This document shows positions 35,931 to 44,808 of a DNA stretch of 61,016 nucleotides, one piece after another. The DNA lies in the NCBI GenBank assembly GCA_018780365.1, contig JADMJR010000017.1, positions 1 to 61,016 on the forward strand, in the 5' to 3' direction. The first letter of the stretch is position 1; every line of letters begins with the position of its first letter. A program made the translations under genes and the position numbers. The stretch comes from Acidovorax sp. (lineage in GTDB: Bacteria > Pseudomonadota > Gammaproteobacteria > Burkholderiales > Burkholderiaceae_C). The notes beneath the pieces were generated by a model. The model did not search any database. It had not been told where the DNA came from and was given only the letters and a program-made list of their open reading frames with translations.

Positions 35931-36881
35931 ATGAAATGCGCGACCCACGAAACCCATGGTTTGCCGCTGCGGCAACAGCTTCAGCAATGGCAGTCGGCCT
36001 CGGACCATTACTTTGGCCCCTTGCAGGCGCAGGCCATGGGCGACGAGCCCTTTGACGCGCGCATGAAGGCATGGGACGCCGGTGCGTTGCGCATGCTGAC
36101 CATCGACGCCCCCGCCCACCGCATCCTGCGCGACCGTGCCGCCAGCGACCCGCGCCACGACAGTTTCAAGCTGCTGCTGCAGCTCAAGGGCGTGAGCGAA
36201 ATTCGCCAGCGCGACGCGAATTTCAGCCTGCAGCCTGGCGACTGGAGCCTGTACGACCCGCGCGTGCCCTACACCATCACTTCGCAGGAGTCGATCCGCC
36301 AGCTGGTGGTGCAGATTCCGCGTGGCAAGCTCGGTCACCTGCCTCTCGGATCGCTGCACACCTGCGAAGCCGATGCCCCCGAGCTGCGGGCCCTGCACCA
36401 GGTGCTGTCGTCTTTTCTGGGCGCATTGGCAGCGCAGCTGAGCACCCTGCCCGACACCGTGGGCGAGCCCCTGTCGGAGACCACGCTGGGCCTGCTGGCG
36501 CAGGCACTGCAGGCCCAGCGCGGCGATGCGCCCGAACGCATGCCGCTGCCCGAGGCGATGCGCGCGCGCGTGCGGCAATACATCCAGACCCACCTGGACG
36601 ACGCCGACCTGACCGTGGAGCGCATCGCGCAGGAAATGCGCTGCTCCAAGCGCTATCTGCATACCCTGTTCCAGGGTGAAGCCCACACGCTGGATCGCCA
36701 GATTTGGCTGTCGCGGCTCGAACGCTGCAAACAGGCCCTGGTGGGTGCCAACACGTCGAAGGTCTCTATTTCAGCGCTGGCCTATCGCTGGGGCTTTAAC
36801 AGCAACGCGCATTTCTGCCGCCTGTTCAAGCAGGAGTTCGGCTGCACACCGAGCGAGTTTCTGAAGCGCGGCATTCACTGA
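35931..36881 (+). CDS. AraC/XylS-family regulator, FeaR-like
   Basis: Transcription activator of 316 residues. The N-terminal part (about 30-180) looks like the AraC-binding-like domain of FeaR/aromatic-amine regulators (LLQLKGVSEIRQRDANFSLQ, then GDWSLYDPRVPYTI). The C-terminal helix-turn-helix pair begins near residue 208: DLTVERIAQEMRCSKRYLHTLF and then SALAYRWGFNSNAHFCRLFKQEFGCTPSEF. GGAG 7 bases before the ATG supports the start. FeaR controls phenylacetaldehyde dehydrogenase and amine oxidase in E. coli, so this gene is a good candidate for control of the dehydrogenase at 43193 and its neighbours. Its stop codon TGA (36879-36881) is also the left junction of a MITE-like element. The ligand is unknown. 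Confidence 0.86.
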   Translation: MKCATHETHGLPLRQQLQQWQSASDHYFGPLQAQAMGDEPFDARMKAWDAGALRMLTIDAPAHRILRDRAASDPRHDSFKLLLQLKGVSEIRQRDANFSLQPGDWSLYDPRVPYTITSQESIRQLVVQIPRGKLGHLPLGSLHTCEADAPELRALHQVLSSFLGALAAQLSTLPDTVGEPLSETTLGLLAQALQAQRGDAPERMPLPEAMRARVRQYIQTHLDDADLTVERIAQEMRCSKRYLHTLFQGEAHTLDRQIWLSRLERCKQALVGANTSKVSISALAYRWGFNSNAHFCRLFKQEFGCTPSEFLKRGIH

Positions 36882-37150
36882 GAACCTGTTCAAGATCTTT
36901 TCGGGGTCGCACAAGTCCCTTGCCGGGATGGGATGCTAGGCGCGGTGCGCCGCCAATAGCTCGGCTATTGGCAAGCGCCGCAACGCCGCAGACCGCCCGG
37001 CAAGGCACTTGCCCGAAGGGTTGGAGTGAAATCGGGCGATTGGACGCCCCGGCTGCTTGCATGGGCACGAGCCCATGCGGCGCACCCGAAGCATCCACTC
37101 CTCCCGATTGCACTCCAATGCGATCCTCGAAAAGATCTTGAACAGGTTCT
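36881..37150. mobile_element. MITE-like element with 23-base inverted ends
   Basis: A non-coding unit of 270 bases. The ends 36881-36903 and 37128-37150 are perfect 23-base inverted repeats beginning AGAACCTGTTCAAGATC. Taking the element as GAACC...GGTTC, the 3-base TGA occurs on both sides (36879-36881 and 37150-37152), which may be a target duplication. Inside are GCCAATAGC-TCG-GCTATTGGC (36952-36972), GCATGGGC-ACGA-GCCCATGC (37059-37078) and an inner inverted pair (37021-37036 with 37103-37118, 15 of 16 matching). No transposase is present. Such elements are mobilised in trans. It fills most of the 362-base gap between the AraC-family gene and the next gene. Confidence 0.85.
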
Positions 37151-37243
37151 GAGCCCTTCCTCCCCGCCACGGGGCGCTCTGCCTCGCTGCGCGCGGGTGG
37201 TCGGCGCGCGTGTCGAAGGGAAGTTGACCCGTTGCCCAGACAG

Positions 37244-38443
37244 CTATTCCGGCACCACGATCCAGCTATGGTGCGCGATACGCCAGCGGCCGTTGTCCAA
37301 GCGGACCGGCAGCGTCGCCCGGTTCGGGTTGTGGGTGTTGCCCGCGCCAAATTGGAACGGCGTGCCGGCCGAGGCCAGCTCCATCGGGGGCATTTGCTTG
37401 AAGGCTTCGGTAATGCTCGCGCGGGTGATCTCGCCCTGAATCCCGCGCAGCACGCGCACGAACACCTGCGCCGCCATGTAGCCGCCCTGGGAGAACGACG
37501 ACAGCGGCACCTTGCCGCCTCGCATCACCGCCCGCCAATCGCTGAGCCAGCCCGAGCGGCTGGACCAGGGCTCGAACTCCGACATCGCGTAGATGGGACT
37601 GGCGGTGGCATCACCGAGCACGCTGGCCACCCGGTCGGTATAGGCCGGCGTGAGAAAAATCCGCGGCATCGCAGTCACGTCGTGCAGATCGCGGCCAGCC
37701 TGCATCCATCCGATGACCATGGGCTCCACCCCGGTGTAGACGACGGCGTCACAACGCTCGCGCACGACCTGTTGCCACAGCAGAGCGGGGTCGGTGCCAC
37801 CGGTGAAGACAGCCACCAGCGCTGGCTTGCGGCCGACACGCTGCGACCAGTCCGCGATCACACGCTGGTACGCGGGCACCGTGCCCTGCAATTCGAGCAG
37901 CAGTACGCAGGGCCGCTGGCGCTTCAGGACGTCAACGGCAAACTGCAATGCCGTGGCGACCGACAGATACGGCCCCGTGTTGACGGGTGCAATGTTCGCC
38001 GACTCGAAGCAGGCCGGCTCCACGCCCGTGCCCTGGATCGACACAACGCCACGGCGTGCATATTCCGCGGCATTGGCGGCGCAATCGACGATGCTGGCGC
38101 TGCCCACTTGCGCCACCACGTTCAACGTGCCCACCAGCTTGCGCGCCGCCTGCCGCGCCTGCTCGGACTCCCCCTTGTCATCTTCGACAACCAGCTTCAG
38201 GGGTCGGCCCTGCACGCCGCCTGCGGCATTGATCACCTCGAAATATGCGCGCACCGCGTCGGTGGATTCCGGGAAGGCCACCGGGCCACTGAGGCTGCTG
38301 ATCGCACCCACCACGATGGGCGGCCGAGGTGCGGCCTGCGCCAGTGCCCGGTCCGTACACAGCAGCAGGGACACGGCCAGCGACAGCCCCCTCCATGTGC
38401 TTGGGTACGCAGACACCGATCGGCCCGTTGGCTTGTCTTTCAT
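37244..38443 (-). CDS. Liv-type ABC transporter substrate-binding protein, paralogue 1
   Basis: Periplasmic binding protein of 399 residues with a Sec signal ending near residue 36 and the family opening PIVVGAISSLSGPVAF. The stretch VGSASIVDCAANAAEYARRGVVS and its GTGVEPACFES continuation align closely with the protein encoded at 41864, including two Cys that may form a disulfide, so the two are paralogues. GAGGGAAC is the ribosome site. It is the last gene of the Liv-type operon, 39 bases after livF. It may give the transporter a second ligand specificity. Confidence 0.88.
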   Translation of the reverse strand: MKDKPTGRSVSAYPSTWRGLSLAVSLLLCTDRALAQAAPRPPIVVGAISSLSGPVAFPESTDAVRAYFEVINAAGGVQGRPLKLVVEDDKGESEQARQAARKLVGTLNVVAQVGSASIVDCAANAAEYARRGVVSIQGTGVEPACFESANIAPVNTGPYLSVATALQFAVDVLKRQRPCVLLLELQGTVPAYQRVIADWSQRVGRKPALVAVFTGGTDPALLWQQVVRERCDAVVYTGVEPMVIGWMQAGRDLHDVTAMPRIFLTPAYTDRVASVLGDATASPIYAMSEFEPWSSRSGWLSDWRAVMRGGKVPLSSFSQGGYMAAQVFVRVLRGIQGEITRASITEAFKQMPPMELASAGTPFQFGAGNTHNPNRATLPVRLDNGRWRIAHHSWIVVPE

Positions 38444-38482
38444 ATTGTTCCCTCGTGGACGGGTTGCCTCGTCGGGGCGGGC

Positions 38483-39187
38483 TCAGGCCGCCAAATAGCT
38501 GCTGTGCAGGATGTCCGGCTGCTCGCGCAGCGTCTGGGCCGGGCCGCCAAACGCCACCCGCCCGCGCTCGAGCACATAGGCATCCTGCGACACCGCCAGA
38601 GCCATGCTGGTGAACTGCTCGATCAGCAGCACCCCCACGCCCTGCGCCGCCACCTGCTGCACCAGCGCCACCAGCCGCTTGACCACGGTGGGCGCCAGCC
38701 CCAGCGACAGCTCGTCCAGCACCAGGTAGCGCGGCCGCGCGATCAGGGCCTGCGCCACACACACCATCTGCTTCTGTCCCCCCGAGAGCGAGCGGCCCAG
38801 CGCATCCAGCTTCTCCGAGAGCTCGGGCATCACCGCCAGCACACGATCCAGCTCCGCCGGCACCTGGCGCGCGGGCCAGGCCGTGGCGGCGGCGCGCAGG
38901 TTGTCGCGCACCGACAGGTCACCGAGCACACGGTGGCCCTCGGGCACCACCGCCACCCCTGCGGCGCGCACCGCCTCGGGCCTGCGCCCCGACAGCACCG
39001 CCCCATCGAGTTCGATGCGGCCGGACACCAGCGGCAGCGCCCCCGCCAACGCCATGACCAGGCTGGACTTGCCTGCCCCGTTGGCCCCCACCAGCGCGGT
39101 GATCTGCCCGGGCGCCACCTGCAGCGACACCCCATGCAGCACGTTCTTGCCACCGCGTTGCACCACCAGATTGTTCATACTCAGCAT
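38483..39187 (-). CDS. livF: Branched-chain/aromatic solute ABC transporter ATP-binding protein LivF
   Basis: ABC ATPase of about 234 residues, one of the two nucleotide-binding subunits. Walker A is GANGAGKSSL, the signature is LSGGQKQMV, and the Walker B region is RYLVLDELSLGLAP. The ATG at 39187 has GGAGG 10 bases upstream; a GTG at 39196 would leave almost no room for it. It follows livG by 5 bases and precedes a binding-protein gene. Length and motifs are normal for LivF. Confidence 0.93.
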   Translation of the reverse strand: MLSMNNLVVQRGGKNVLHGVSLQVAPGQITALVGANGAGKSSLVMALAGALPLVSGRIELDGAVLSGRRPEAVRAAGVAVVPEGHRVLGDLSVRDNLRAAATAWPARQVPAELDRVLAVMPELSEKLDALGRSLSGGQKQMVCVAQALIARPRYLVLDELSLGLAPTVVKRLVALVQQVAAQGVGVLLIEQFTSMALAVSQDAYVLERGRVAFGGPAQTLREQPDILHSSYLAA

Positions 39188-39192
39188 GGTTT

Positions 39193-39903
39193 TCACTCCT
39201 CCGTACCGAGGTAGGCGCGGCGCACCGCAGGGTCTTCAAGCACCTCATGCGTCGGGCCCAGCGCCAGGCGCTGGCCGAAATCCAGCACCAGGGTCTGCGT
39301 GCAGGTCGCCTTGATGAGGTCCACGTCGTGATCGATCAACAGCACCTGCGCGCCGCAGAAATCCCGGATGCCCAACAGCGCACGGCGCAAGAACACGGCC
39401 TCTTGCTCGGTCAGGCCCGCGCCGGGTTCGTCGAACAGCAGCAGGCGGGGTGCACCCACCAGGGCCTTGGCCACCTCGACCATGCGTCGCTGGAACAAAT
39501 TCAACCGAGCCCCCAGCACCGTGGCCACGGGGGTCAGGCCCACGTAGTCGATCACGCGCCCCACCTCGGCCTTGGCGCGCGCGCGCTCGTGGGGCACATG
39601 GTCCAGCATGGCCAGCACATTGCTCCACACATCCAGGTCCTCCACCACCTGCTCGGTCTGGAACGAACGCCGCAGCCCGAAACGCACACGCTGTGTCGGC
39701 GTGAGGGCCAGCAGGTCGAAGCCGTCCACCGCGATGTGGCCAGTGCGCGGCTGCACCAGCCCGCTGAGCACATTGACCAGCGTCGTCTTGCCCGCACCGT
39801 TGGGGCCGATGAGGCCACACACCGGGTGGTCCAGCACCGCATCCAGCTGCGTGAGGGCCTTGACGCCACCAAACTGCACCGTCAGGTTGCCGATGGCGAT
39901 CAT
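39193..39903 (-). CDS. livG: Branched-chain/aromatic solute ABC transporter ATP-binding protein LivG
   Basis: ABC ATPase of 236 residues. Walker A is GPNGAGKTTLVN, the Walker B region is RLLLFDEPGAGL, and LLIDHDVDLIKATC is the LivG-typical H-loop. The signature motif is poor: LNLFQRRMVEVAKAL replaces the usual LSGGQ-type sequence, with an F at the first G position, which is unusual and could weaken ATP hydrolysis at one site. It overlaps livM by 4 bases (ATGA) and is followed by livF. Confidence 0.91.
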   Translation of the reverse strand: MIAIGNLTVQFGGVKALTQLDAVLDHPVCGLIGPNGAGKTTLVNVLSGLVQPRTGHIAVDGFDLLALTPTQRVRFGLRRSFQTEQVVEDLDVWSNVLAMLDHVPHERARAKAEVGRVIDYVGLTPVATVLGARLNLFQRRMVEVAKALVGAPRLLLFDEPGAGLTEQEAVFLRRALLGIRDFCGAQVLLIDHDVDLIKATCTQTLVLDFGQRLALGPTHEVLEDPAVRRAYLGTEE

Positions 39904-40970
39904 GGCGCGCTCCTTGCAGTCCAGCGGGTCCGCACGTGATTCAGAAGGCCGAGCACCTGCCCGGCCACGCCCTCCTGCGCCGTGATCAGCGCATGCAGCA
40001 AGGCCGCGCCAAAAAAGACCATGGCCAGAAAACCGTTGACGTTGAAATCGGTCAGCAGCGACGGCACCGCACGCAACAGCAGGCCCGCGATGAGTGCACC
40101 CAGCCAGTGGTGCACGCCCCCCACCACCGACAGCGCGAACAACATCACCGACTCGCTGGCCCCGAAGGCCCGTCCGTCCAGCTGCCCCACCCCGCCCGCC
40201 AGCAGGGCACCTCCCACACCGGCGCAGAAGCCGGCCAGCGCGAAGGCCCAGGTCTGGTAGAGCAGCACGTTGACCCCCGCCCCCACGGCGGCCGCCTCGC
40301 CCCGGCGGATCAGCGACCAGGAGCGGCCCGCGCGCGTGCGGCGGTGCAGCTCGATGAGCGCCAGCACGGCCGCCAGCCACAGCAGCACGTAACGCAGGTA
40401 GGCAGAGTCGGAGGTGGCCACCGCCGGGCGCGCCATCAGCAGGCGCTCGCTCCCCTCCACCCGGCCCAGCCAGCCCGGGCCGCCGTCCGGGAAACCCACG
40501 ACCGTGATCACCACCTGAAAACCGCCGGCAAGCATGAGGGTGACCAGGGCCAGGTACAGCCCCTTCAGGCGCAGCGCCGGCAGGCCCGCCAGCATGCCCA
40601 CCAGTGCCGACACCAGGCCCGCCGCCAGCGCACACAGCTCGAATGGCAGGCCGCTGCCGTGGCTGATGCGCAGCGCCACCCAGCCGCCGATGCCCAGCAG
40701 TGCAAACTGGCACAACGACACCAGGCCCAGCTGGCCGTAGAGCAGGCCCACGCCTGCAGCCGCCACCGACAGCGCAAGGGCCGAGCTGAAGGTCTTGGTC
40801 CAGTAGGCGTTGGCCAGCCAGGGCAGCACGGTGCCGAGCACCAGCAGCGTGCCCAGCATCGCCAACAGCGCGCACAGCCGCTGGCGCCGCACCCGGTCCA
40901 GCGCGGCCTCCAGCGCATCGAGAGGGGGACTTGTCATGGGACTACTTGCAATCAAGGAGATGGGCGTCAT
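39900..40970 (-). CDS. livM: Branched-chain/aromatic solute ABC transporter permease LivM
   Basis: Inner-membrane permease of about 356 residues with roughly ten membrane helices. Family landmarks are YGQLGLVSLCQFALLGIGGWVA, LPALRLKGLYLALVTL and a C-terminal FGAALLHALITAQEG. I chose the ATG at 40970, two bases after the livH stop; an internal ATG at 40937 is an alternative. It pairs with LivH to form the membrane channel. Its 3' end overlaps livG. Confidence 0.91.
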   Translation of the reverse strand: MTPISLIASSPMTSPPLDALEAALDRVRRQRLCALLAMLGTLLVLGTVLPWLANAYWTKTFSSALALSVAAAGVGLLYGQLGLVSLCQFALLGIGGWVALRISHGSGLPFELCALAAGLVSALVGMLAGLPALRLKGLYLALVTLMLAGGFQVVITVVGFPDGGPGWLGRVEGSERLLMARPAVATSDSAYLRYVLLWLAAVLALIELHRRTRAGRSWSLIRRGEAAAVGAGVNVLLYQTWAFALAGFCAGVGGALLAGGVGQLDGRAFGASESVMLFALSVVGGVHHWLGALIAGLLLRAVPSLLTDFNVNGFLAMVFFGAALLHALITAQEGVAGQVLGLLNHVRTRWTARSAP

Positions 40971-40972
40971 GC

Positions 40973-41830
40973 CTAGGCCACGCGGGTGTTCGATGGATGG
41001 AAAGCGATCATGAGCAGCGCGACCAGGAAGGGCGTCGCGCTGCGGAAGGCGGCAAGGCCGGGGACCACGATGGCCACAGCCTCCAGCACGCCGATAAGGA
41101 TGCCCCCCACCACCGTGGCGGGCAGCGACTCCAGCCGGCCGATGATGGCAGCGGCAAATGCGGGGATCACCAGAAAGGTCAGCAGCGTGGCCTGCAGGCG
41201 CACGATGTTGGCCAGCAGCAGGCCACACACGCCCGCGAAGGCGCCGCTGAGCACCCAGGCCACCGTGTCCACCTGCAGCACGCGAATGCCCAGCAGTGCG
41301 CTCAGGTCGCGGTCGTTGGCCAGCGCCCGCATCTTCAGCCCCACCCGCGTGCGCGCCAGCAGCAGGCCGATGCCCGCCATCATCGCCACCGCGAGGGCCA
41401 GGCCAATGACCCGGGTGTAGGTCAGGCGCACATCGGCCAGCTCCAGCGCCCCGGCATCGGTGGGCAGCACCAGGCGCCGGGGCTGCTCGCCCCAGAACCA
41501 TTCGGTGAAACCCAGCACCACCAGCGCAAACCCCAGCGTGCCGATGCCCCGGATGGTCGGGTTGCGCTGCGCCAGGTGCGGCGCGATCAGGCGGCCATAG
41601 GCCAACGACAGCGCCATGGCCACCACCATGCTGGCCACCCAGGCCAGCACCTGCGGCCAGCCGGCCTCCAGCATCGACCAGGCGACGTAGGCCCCCAGCG
41701 CACCGAGTGCACCGAACGCAAAGTTCAACACCCCGGACGAGCGGTACAGCACCACCAGCCCCACCCCGGACAGCGCGTAGACCGCGCCCACACCGAGGCC
41801 GGAGATCACAAAAGGCAACAAGTCAGGCAT
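40973..41830 (-). CDS. livH: Branched-chain/aromatic solute ABC transporter permease LivH
   Basis: Inner-membrane permease of 285 residues with about eight helices. It begins MPDLLPFVISGLGVGAVYALSGVGLVVLYRSSGVLNFAFG-like (positions 1-40), the standard LivH N-terminus, and carries MRALANDRDLSALLGIRV, the cytoplasmic EAA-like loop that contacts the ATPases. It lies 33 bases after the binding-protein gene at 41864 and 2 bases before livM. Confidence 0.92.
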   Translation of the reverse strand: MPDLLPFVISGLGVGAVYALSGVGLVVLYRSSGVLNFAFGALGALGAYVAWSMLEAGWPQVLAWVASMVVAMALSLAYGRLIAPHLAQRNPTIRGIGTLGFALVVLGFTEWFWGEQPRRLVLPTDAGALELADVRLTYTRVIGLALAVAMMAGIGLLLARTRVGLKMRALANDRDLSALLGIRVLQVDTVAWVLSGAFAGVCGLLLANIVRLQATLLTFLVIPAFAAAIIGRLESLPATVVGGILIGVLEAVAIVVPGLAAFRSATPFLVALLMIAFHPSNTRVA

Positions 41831-41863
41831 GGCAAGCGATCCTGGTCACATCACAGTGCGGTA

Positions 41864-43120
41864 TCACTTCAGGCCGAGCTTTTTCTCGTCGGCGCGCACA
41901 TCGGCCAGCTCCGGGTCGTCGGCCGTCAGACAGCCCTTGGAGACGGCAGTGAAGCCGTTGCCATCGACCACCACCATGGGCCCTGCGTTGTTGGCGTTGT
42001 GGCGGCTGCCGGCGCCCACATAGAAGGGGTTGCACAGGATGTCGCTGCGGAAGTCGCCCACCTTGCGCAGCGCCTCGGTGACCGAGGCGCGGTCGATCTT
42101 CTTCGGGTCCATCTTGAGCAGCGTTTCCGTGAGCAGCCGGGCCGCCAGGTAGCCGGCCTGTGAGAAGGTGTCGCGCGGATCGGTCTTGGCGCCATGGGAG
42201 TTCATGACGGCCTGCCAGTTCAGGTTGTCGGGCCCCTGGGACTCCAGCGGGTTGAACTCCAGGTTGACGGCGAAGTTCTTGTTCCAGTACGGGCCGATGG
42301 CCTTGGGCACATCGGCGCTGTAGGCCGGCGCCGCAGACACGAAGTGGATCTTCTTGCCCAGGTTCTGCTGCTCCGCTGCAGCCAGCATGGGCACGAGGAT
42401 GCCCTTGGGCACGTTCATGATGATGGTGTCGGGCTTCTTGGACGCCGCCTGCAGCATCACCGAGGTGGCGTCGGCCGAACCCGGGTCGATGGCAATGGTC
42501 TCGACCTCCACGCCATGGGCCTTGCCCCAGGCCTTGGGCCCTTCGCAGGCCCAGTTGCCCAGGCTCGGAATGTTGGGGATGATGCAGACCATCTTCTTGC
42601 TTTGGTAGGCCTGCGCGGCATACATCGCGGCGATGGTGGCGCTGATGCGCGGGCCGGAATTGACGGGCACATAGTTCTTCGCGTTGAAGCATTCGCGCGG
42701 CACGCCGGTGCCAGCCACCACCATCACGCCTTCGTCGGCATACATCTTGGCGTTGGCGCCGCACTCCACAAAGCTGGTGTTGCCTGCCAGCGCCACCACC
42801 TTGCGGTCCTTGACGAGCTTGCTGGCCACCTGCGCGGCCGTCTCCGGGTTCCACTGGTCGTCGGCAACGATGTATTCCACCGGGCGGCCGTGGATGCCGC
42901 CGTTCTCGTTCACGCACTTGAAATAGGCTCCGGCCGCCTGTGCCGACGAGCTGAAGTCGTCCGGCCCCGTCTTGCCGACCACGGCCCCGATGGCAATGGG
43001 TTCGCCGCTGGCCTTTTTGCCATTGCCCAGGCCGCACTTGGATTGTGCAAAGGCGCCCGAGGACGCGAAGGATGCGGCCAGGGCCACTGCCGACAGCGCG
43101 GCGATGCGATGGATGTTCAT
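41864..43120 (-). CDS. Liv-type ABC transporter substrate-binding protein, paralogue 2
   Basis: Periplasmic binding protein of 418 residues with a Sec signal ending at about residue 26 (SGAFAQS). The mature part begins with an unusual Cys-containing KCGLGNGKKASGEP and then IAIGAVVGKTGPDDFSS. It shares the block NTSFVECGANAKMYADEGV and GTGVPRECFNA with the protein at 37244, and the paralogues sit at opposite ends of the permease genes. It lies between the aldehyde dehydrogenase and livH, so substrate uptake and oxidation are in one transcript. Liv-family receptors often take aromatic acids and amines in betaproteobacteria; the ligand here is not determined. Confidence 0.88.
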   Translation of the reverse strand: MNIHRIAALSAVALAASFASSGAFAQSKCGLGNGKKASGEPIAIGAVVGKTGPDDFSSSAQAAGAYFKCVNENGGIHGRPVEYIVADDQWNPETAAQVASKLVKDRKVVALAGNTSFVECGANAKMYADEGVMVVAGTGVPRECFNAKNYVPVNSGPRISATIAAMYAAQAYQSKKMVCIIPNIPSLGNWACEGPKAWGKAHGVEVETIAIDPGSADATSVMLQAASKKPDTIIMNVPKGILVPMLAAAEQQNLGKKIHFVSAAPAYSADVPKAIGPYWNKNFAVNLEFNPLESQGPDNLNWQAVMNSHGAKTDPRDTFSQAGYLAARLLTETLLKMDPKKIDRASVTEALRKVGDFRSDILCNPFYVGAGSRHNANNAGPMVVVDGNGFTAVSKGCLTADDPELADVRADEKKLGLK

Positions 43121-43135
43121 GGTGTTTGTCTCCTT

Positions 43136-43161
43136 GGTTTGTGGTTTGTCGTTTGTCGTTT
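43136..43161. repeat. Short (G/C)GTTTGT tandem array
   Basis: Three heptamers, GGTTTGT, GGTTTGT and CGTTTGT, run from 43136 to 43156 and a degenerate fourth follows. They lie in the 72-base spacer between the aldehyde dehydrogenase stop and the binding-protein start. Confidence 0.8.
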
Positions 43162-43192
43162 CGTCAATGCCTTTCGGCCTGGTGCATGCCAG

Positions 43193-44695
43193 TCACACGG
43201 CCATGCACACGCTCTTCAATTCGGTGAAGCCTTCGACGGCCGCACGCCCGAGGTCGCGCCCCGTCCCCGACTGCTTGATGCCGCCCAGGGGCAGCCCGGC
43301 GTCCAGCACGTTGTGCGCGTTCACCCACACCACGCCCGCCTGCAGACGGGGCACGATGCGGTGGGCATGGGACAGGCTCTGGGTCCACAGGCTGGCGGCC
43401 AGCCCGTAGGGGGTATCGTTGGCGGCGGCGATGGCGTCTTCCACATCGTCGAATGGCGCCACCGCCAGCACGGGGCCGAACACCTCTTCCCGCACCACAC
43501 GCATCTGCGCCGTGGTGTCGGCAAAAATCGTGGGCTGCACAAAGCAACCGGCGTCGTGAACGCGCTCGCCGCCCGCCACCAGCGTGGCACCTTCGGCCTT
43601 GGCCGATGCGATGAAGTCCATCACACGCGCGAAATGCGCCTTCGAGGTCAGCGGCCCGAACTGCGTGGCCGCATCGAAGCCGGAGCCGATCTTCATGCCC
43701 TCGGCAATACCGGCCAACTCGTCCAGCACGCGGCGGTACAGGCTGCGGTGCACCAGCAGGCGCGAGCTGGCCGTGCACACCTGCCCCTGGTGGAAAAAGA
43801 TGCCCATGGCAATGCCCTGCGCCACCTGCGACGGGTCGGCGTCCTCCATCACCACGGCCGGGCTCTTGCCGCCCAGCTCCAGCGTGAAGCGCGCCATGTG
43901 TTCCACCGCCGCATGCCCTACCACCTTGCCCACGGCCGTGGATCCGGTGAAGCTGAGCTTGCGCACGCCCGGGTGGGCGATCAGCGCCGCACCGGCCGTC
44001 GCGCCACGCCCGCACACCACGTTGAGCACCCCTTCGGGGATACCGGCCTCCAGCGCCAGGTGCGCCAGGCGCAAGGCCGTGAGCGGCGTGTCCTCAGATG
44101 GCTTGAGCACCACCGTGCAGCCGGCGGCCAGCGCGGGGGCAATCTTCCACAGCGCGATCGCGAGCGGGAAGTTCCAGGGCACGATGGCACCGACCACACC
44201 CACCGGCTCACGGCGCGTGTAGGTGACCCACTGCGGGCCGGGAATGGGGATGGAGTTGTCGAGCGTCTGGCCTTCGAGCTTGGTGGCCCAGCCCGCCATG
44301 TAGCGCACGAACTCGGCACCGGCCTGCACATCGATCGCACGCGCAACGCCCTGCAGCTTGCCGCTTTGCAGCGTCTCCAGCGCGCTCAGTTCGTCGGCAT
44401 GGCGCTCGATCAGCTCCGACAGCTTGAACAGCAGCTTCTCGCGGTCGGCGGGGCGCAGGCCGCGCCAGGCATCGCTGCCAAACGCACGCTGGGCGCAGGC
44501 CACGGCGTGGGCTATGTCTGCCGCGTCGCTGTCGGGCGCCTCGGCCACCACCATCTCGGTGGCCGGGTCGGTCACGGGCAGCCAGCGGCCCGACAGCGCA
44601 GGGCCGCTCACACCGCCGATGACGTTGCCGACACGGCGCTCGGACAGGAACTTGGCGCCTTGGAGCTGCTGGCTGGAAAGATCAAATGGGTTCAT
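43193..44695 (-). CDS. Phenylacetaldehyde dehydrogenase-type aldehyde dehydrogenase
   Basis: NAD-dependent aldehyde dehydrogenase of 500 residues, closest in character to the FeaB/StyD phenylacetaldehyde group and betaine-aldehyde dehydrogenases. Landmarks are VPWNFPLAIALWKIAPALAAGC, FTGSTAVGKVVGHAA, LELGGKSPAVVMEDAD and catalytic Cys in HQGQVCTASSRLLVH. It probably oxidises an arylacetaldehyde to the arylacetate. It is followed by the Liv binding-protein gene and preceded by the GMC oxidoreductase, which could make its substrate. FeaR-type regulation is suggested by the AraC gene at 35931. Confidence 0.88.
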   Translation of the reverse strand: MNPFDLSSQQLQGAKFLSERRVGNVIGGVSGPALSGRWLPVTDPATEMVVAEAPDSDAADIAHAVACAQRAFGSDAWRGLRPADREKLLFKLSELIERHADELSALETLQSGKLQGVARAIDVQAGAEFVRYMAGWATKLEGQTLDNSIPIPGPQWVTYTRREPVGVVGAIVPWNFPLAIALWKIAPALAAGCTVVLKPSEDTPLTALRLAHLALEAGIPEGVLNVVCGRGATAGAALIAHPGVRKLSFTGSTAVGKVVGHAAVEHMARFTLELGGKSPAVVMEDADPSQVAQGIAMGIFFHQGQVCTASSRLLVHRSLYRRVLDELAGIAEGMKIGSGFDAATQFGPLTSKAHFARVMDFIASAKAEGATLVAGGERVHDAGCFVQPTIFADTTAQMRVVREEVFGPVLAVAPFDDVEDAIAAANDTPYGLAASLWTQSLSHAHRIVPRLQAGVVWVNAHNVLDAGLPLGGIKQSGTGRDLGRAAVEGFTELKSVCMAV

Positions 44696-44808
44696 GGTGG
44701 GGGTGGTGGTGGGTGCTGCAAAAAGAGAAGTTCAGTCTAGGCAGCACCGGCCTTGCGCCCTTGCCCCAGAGCGCAGCCGGTGTTGCCTGTGCGCGCATGT
44801 TCAAGCGT

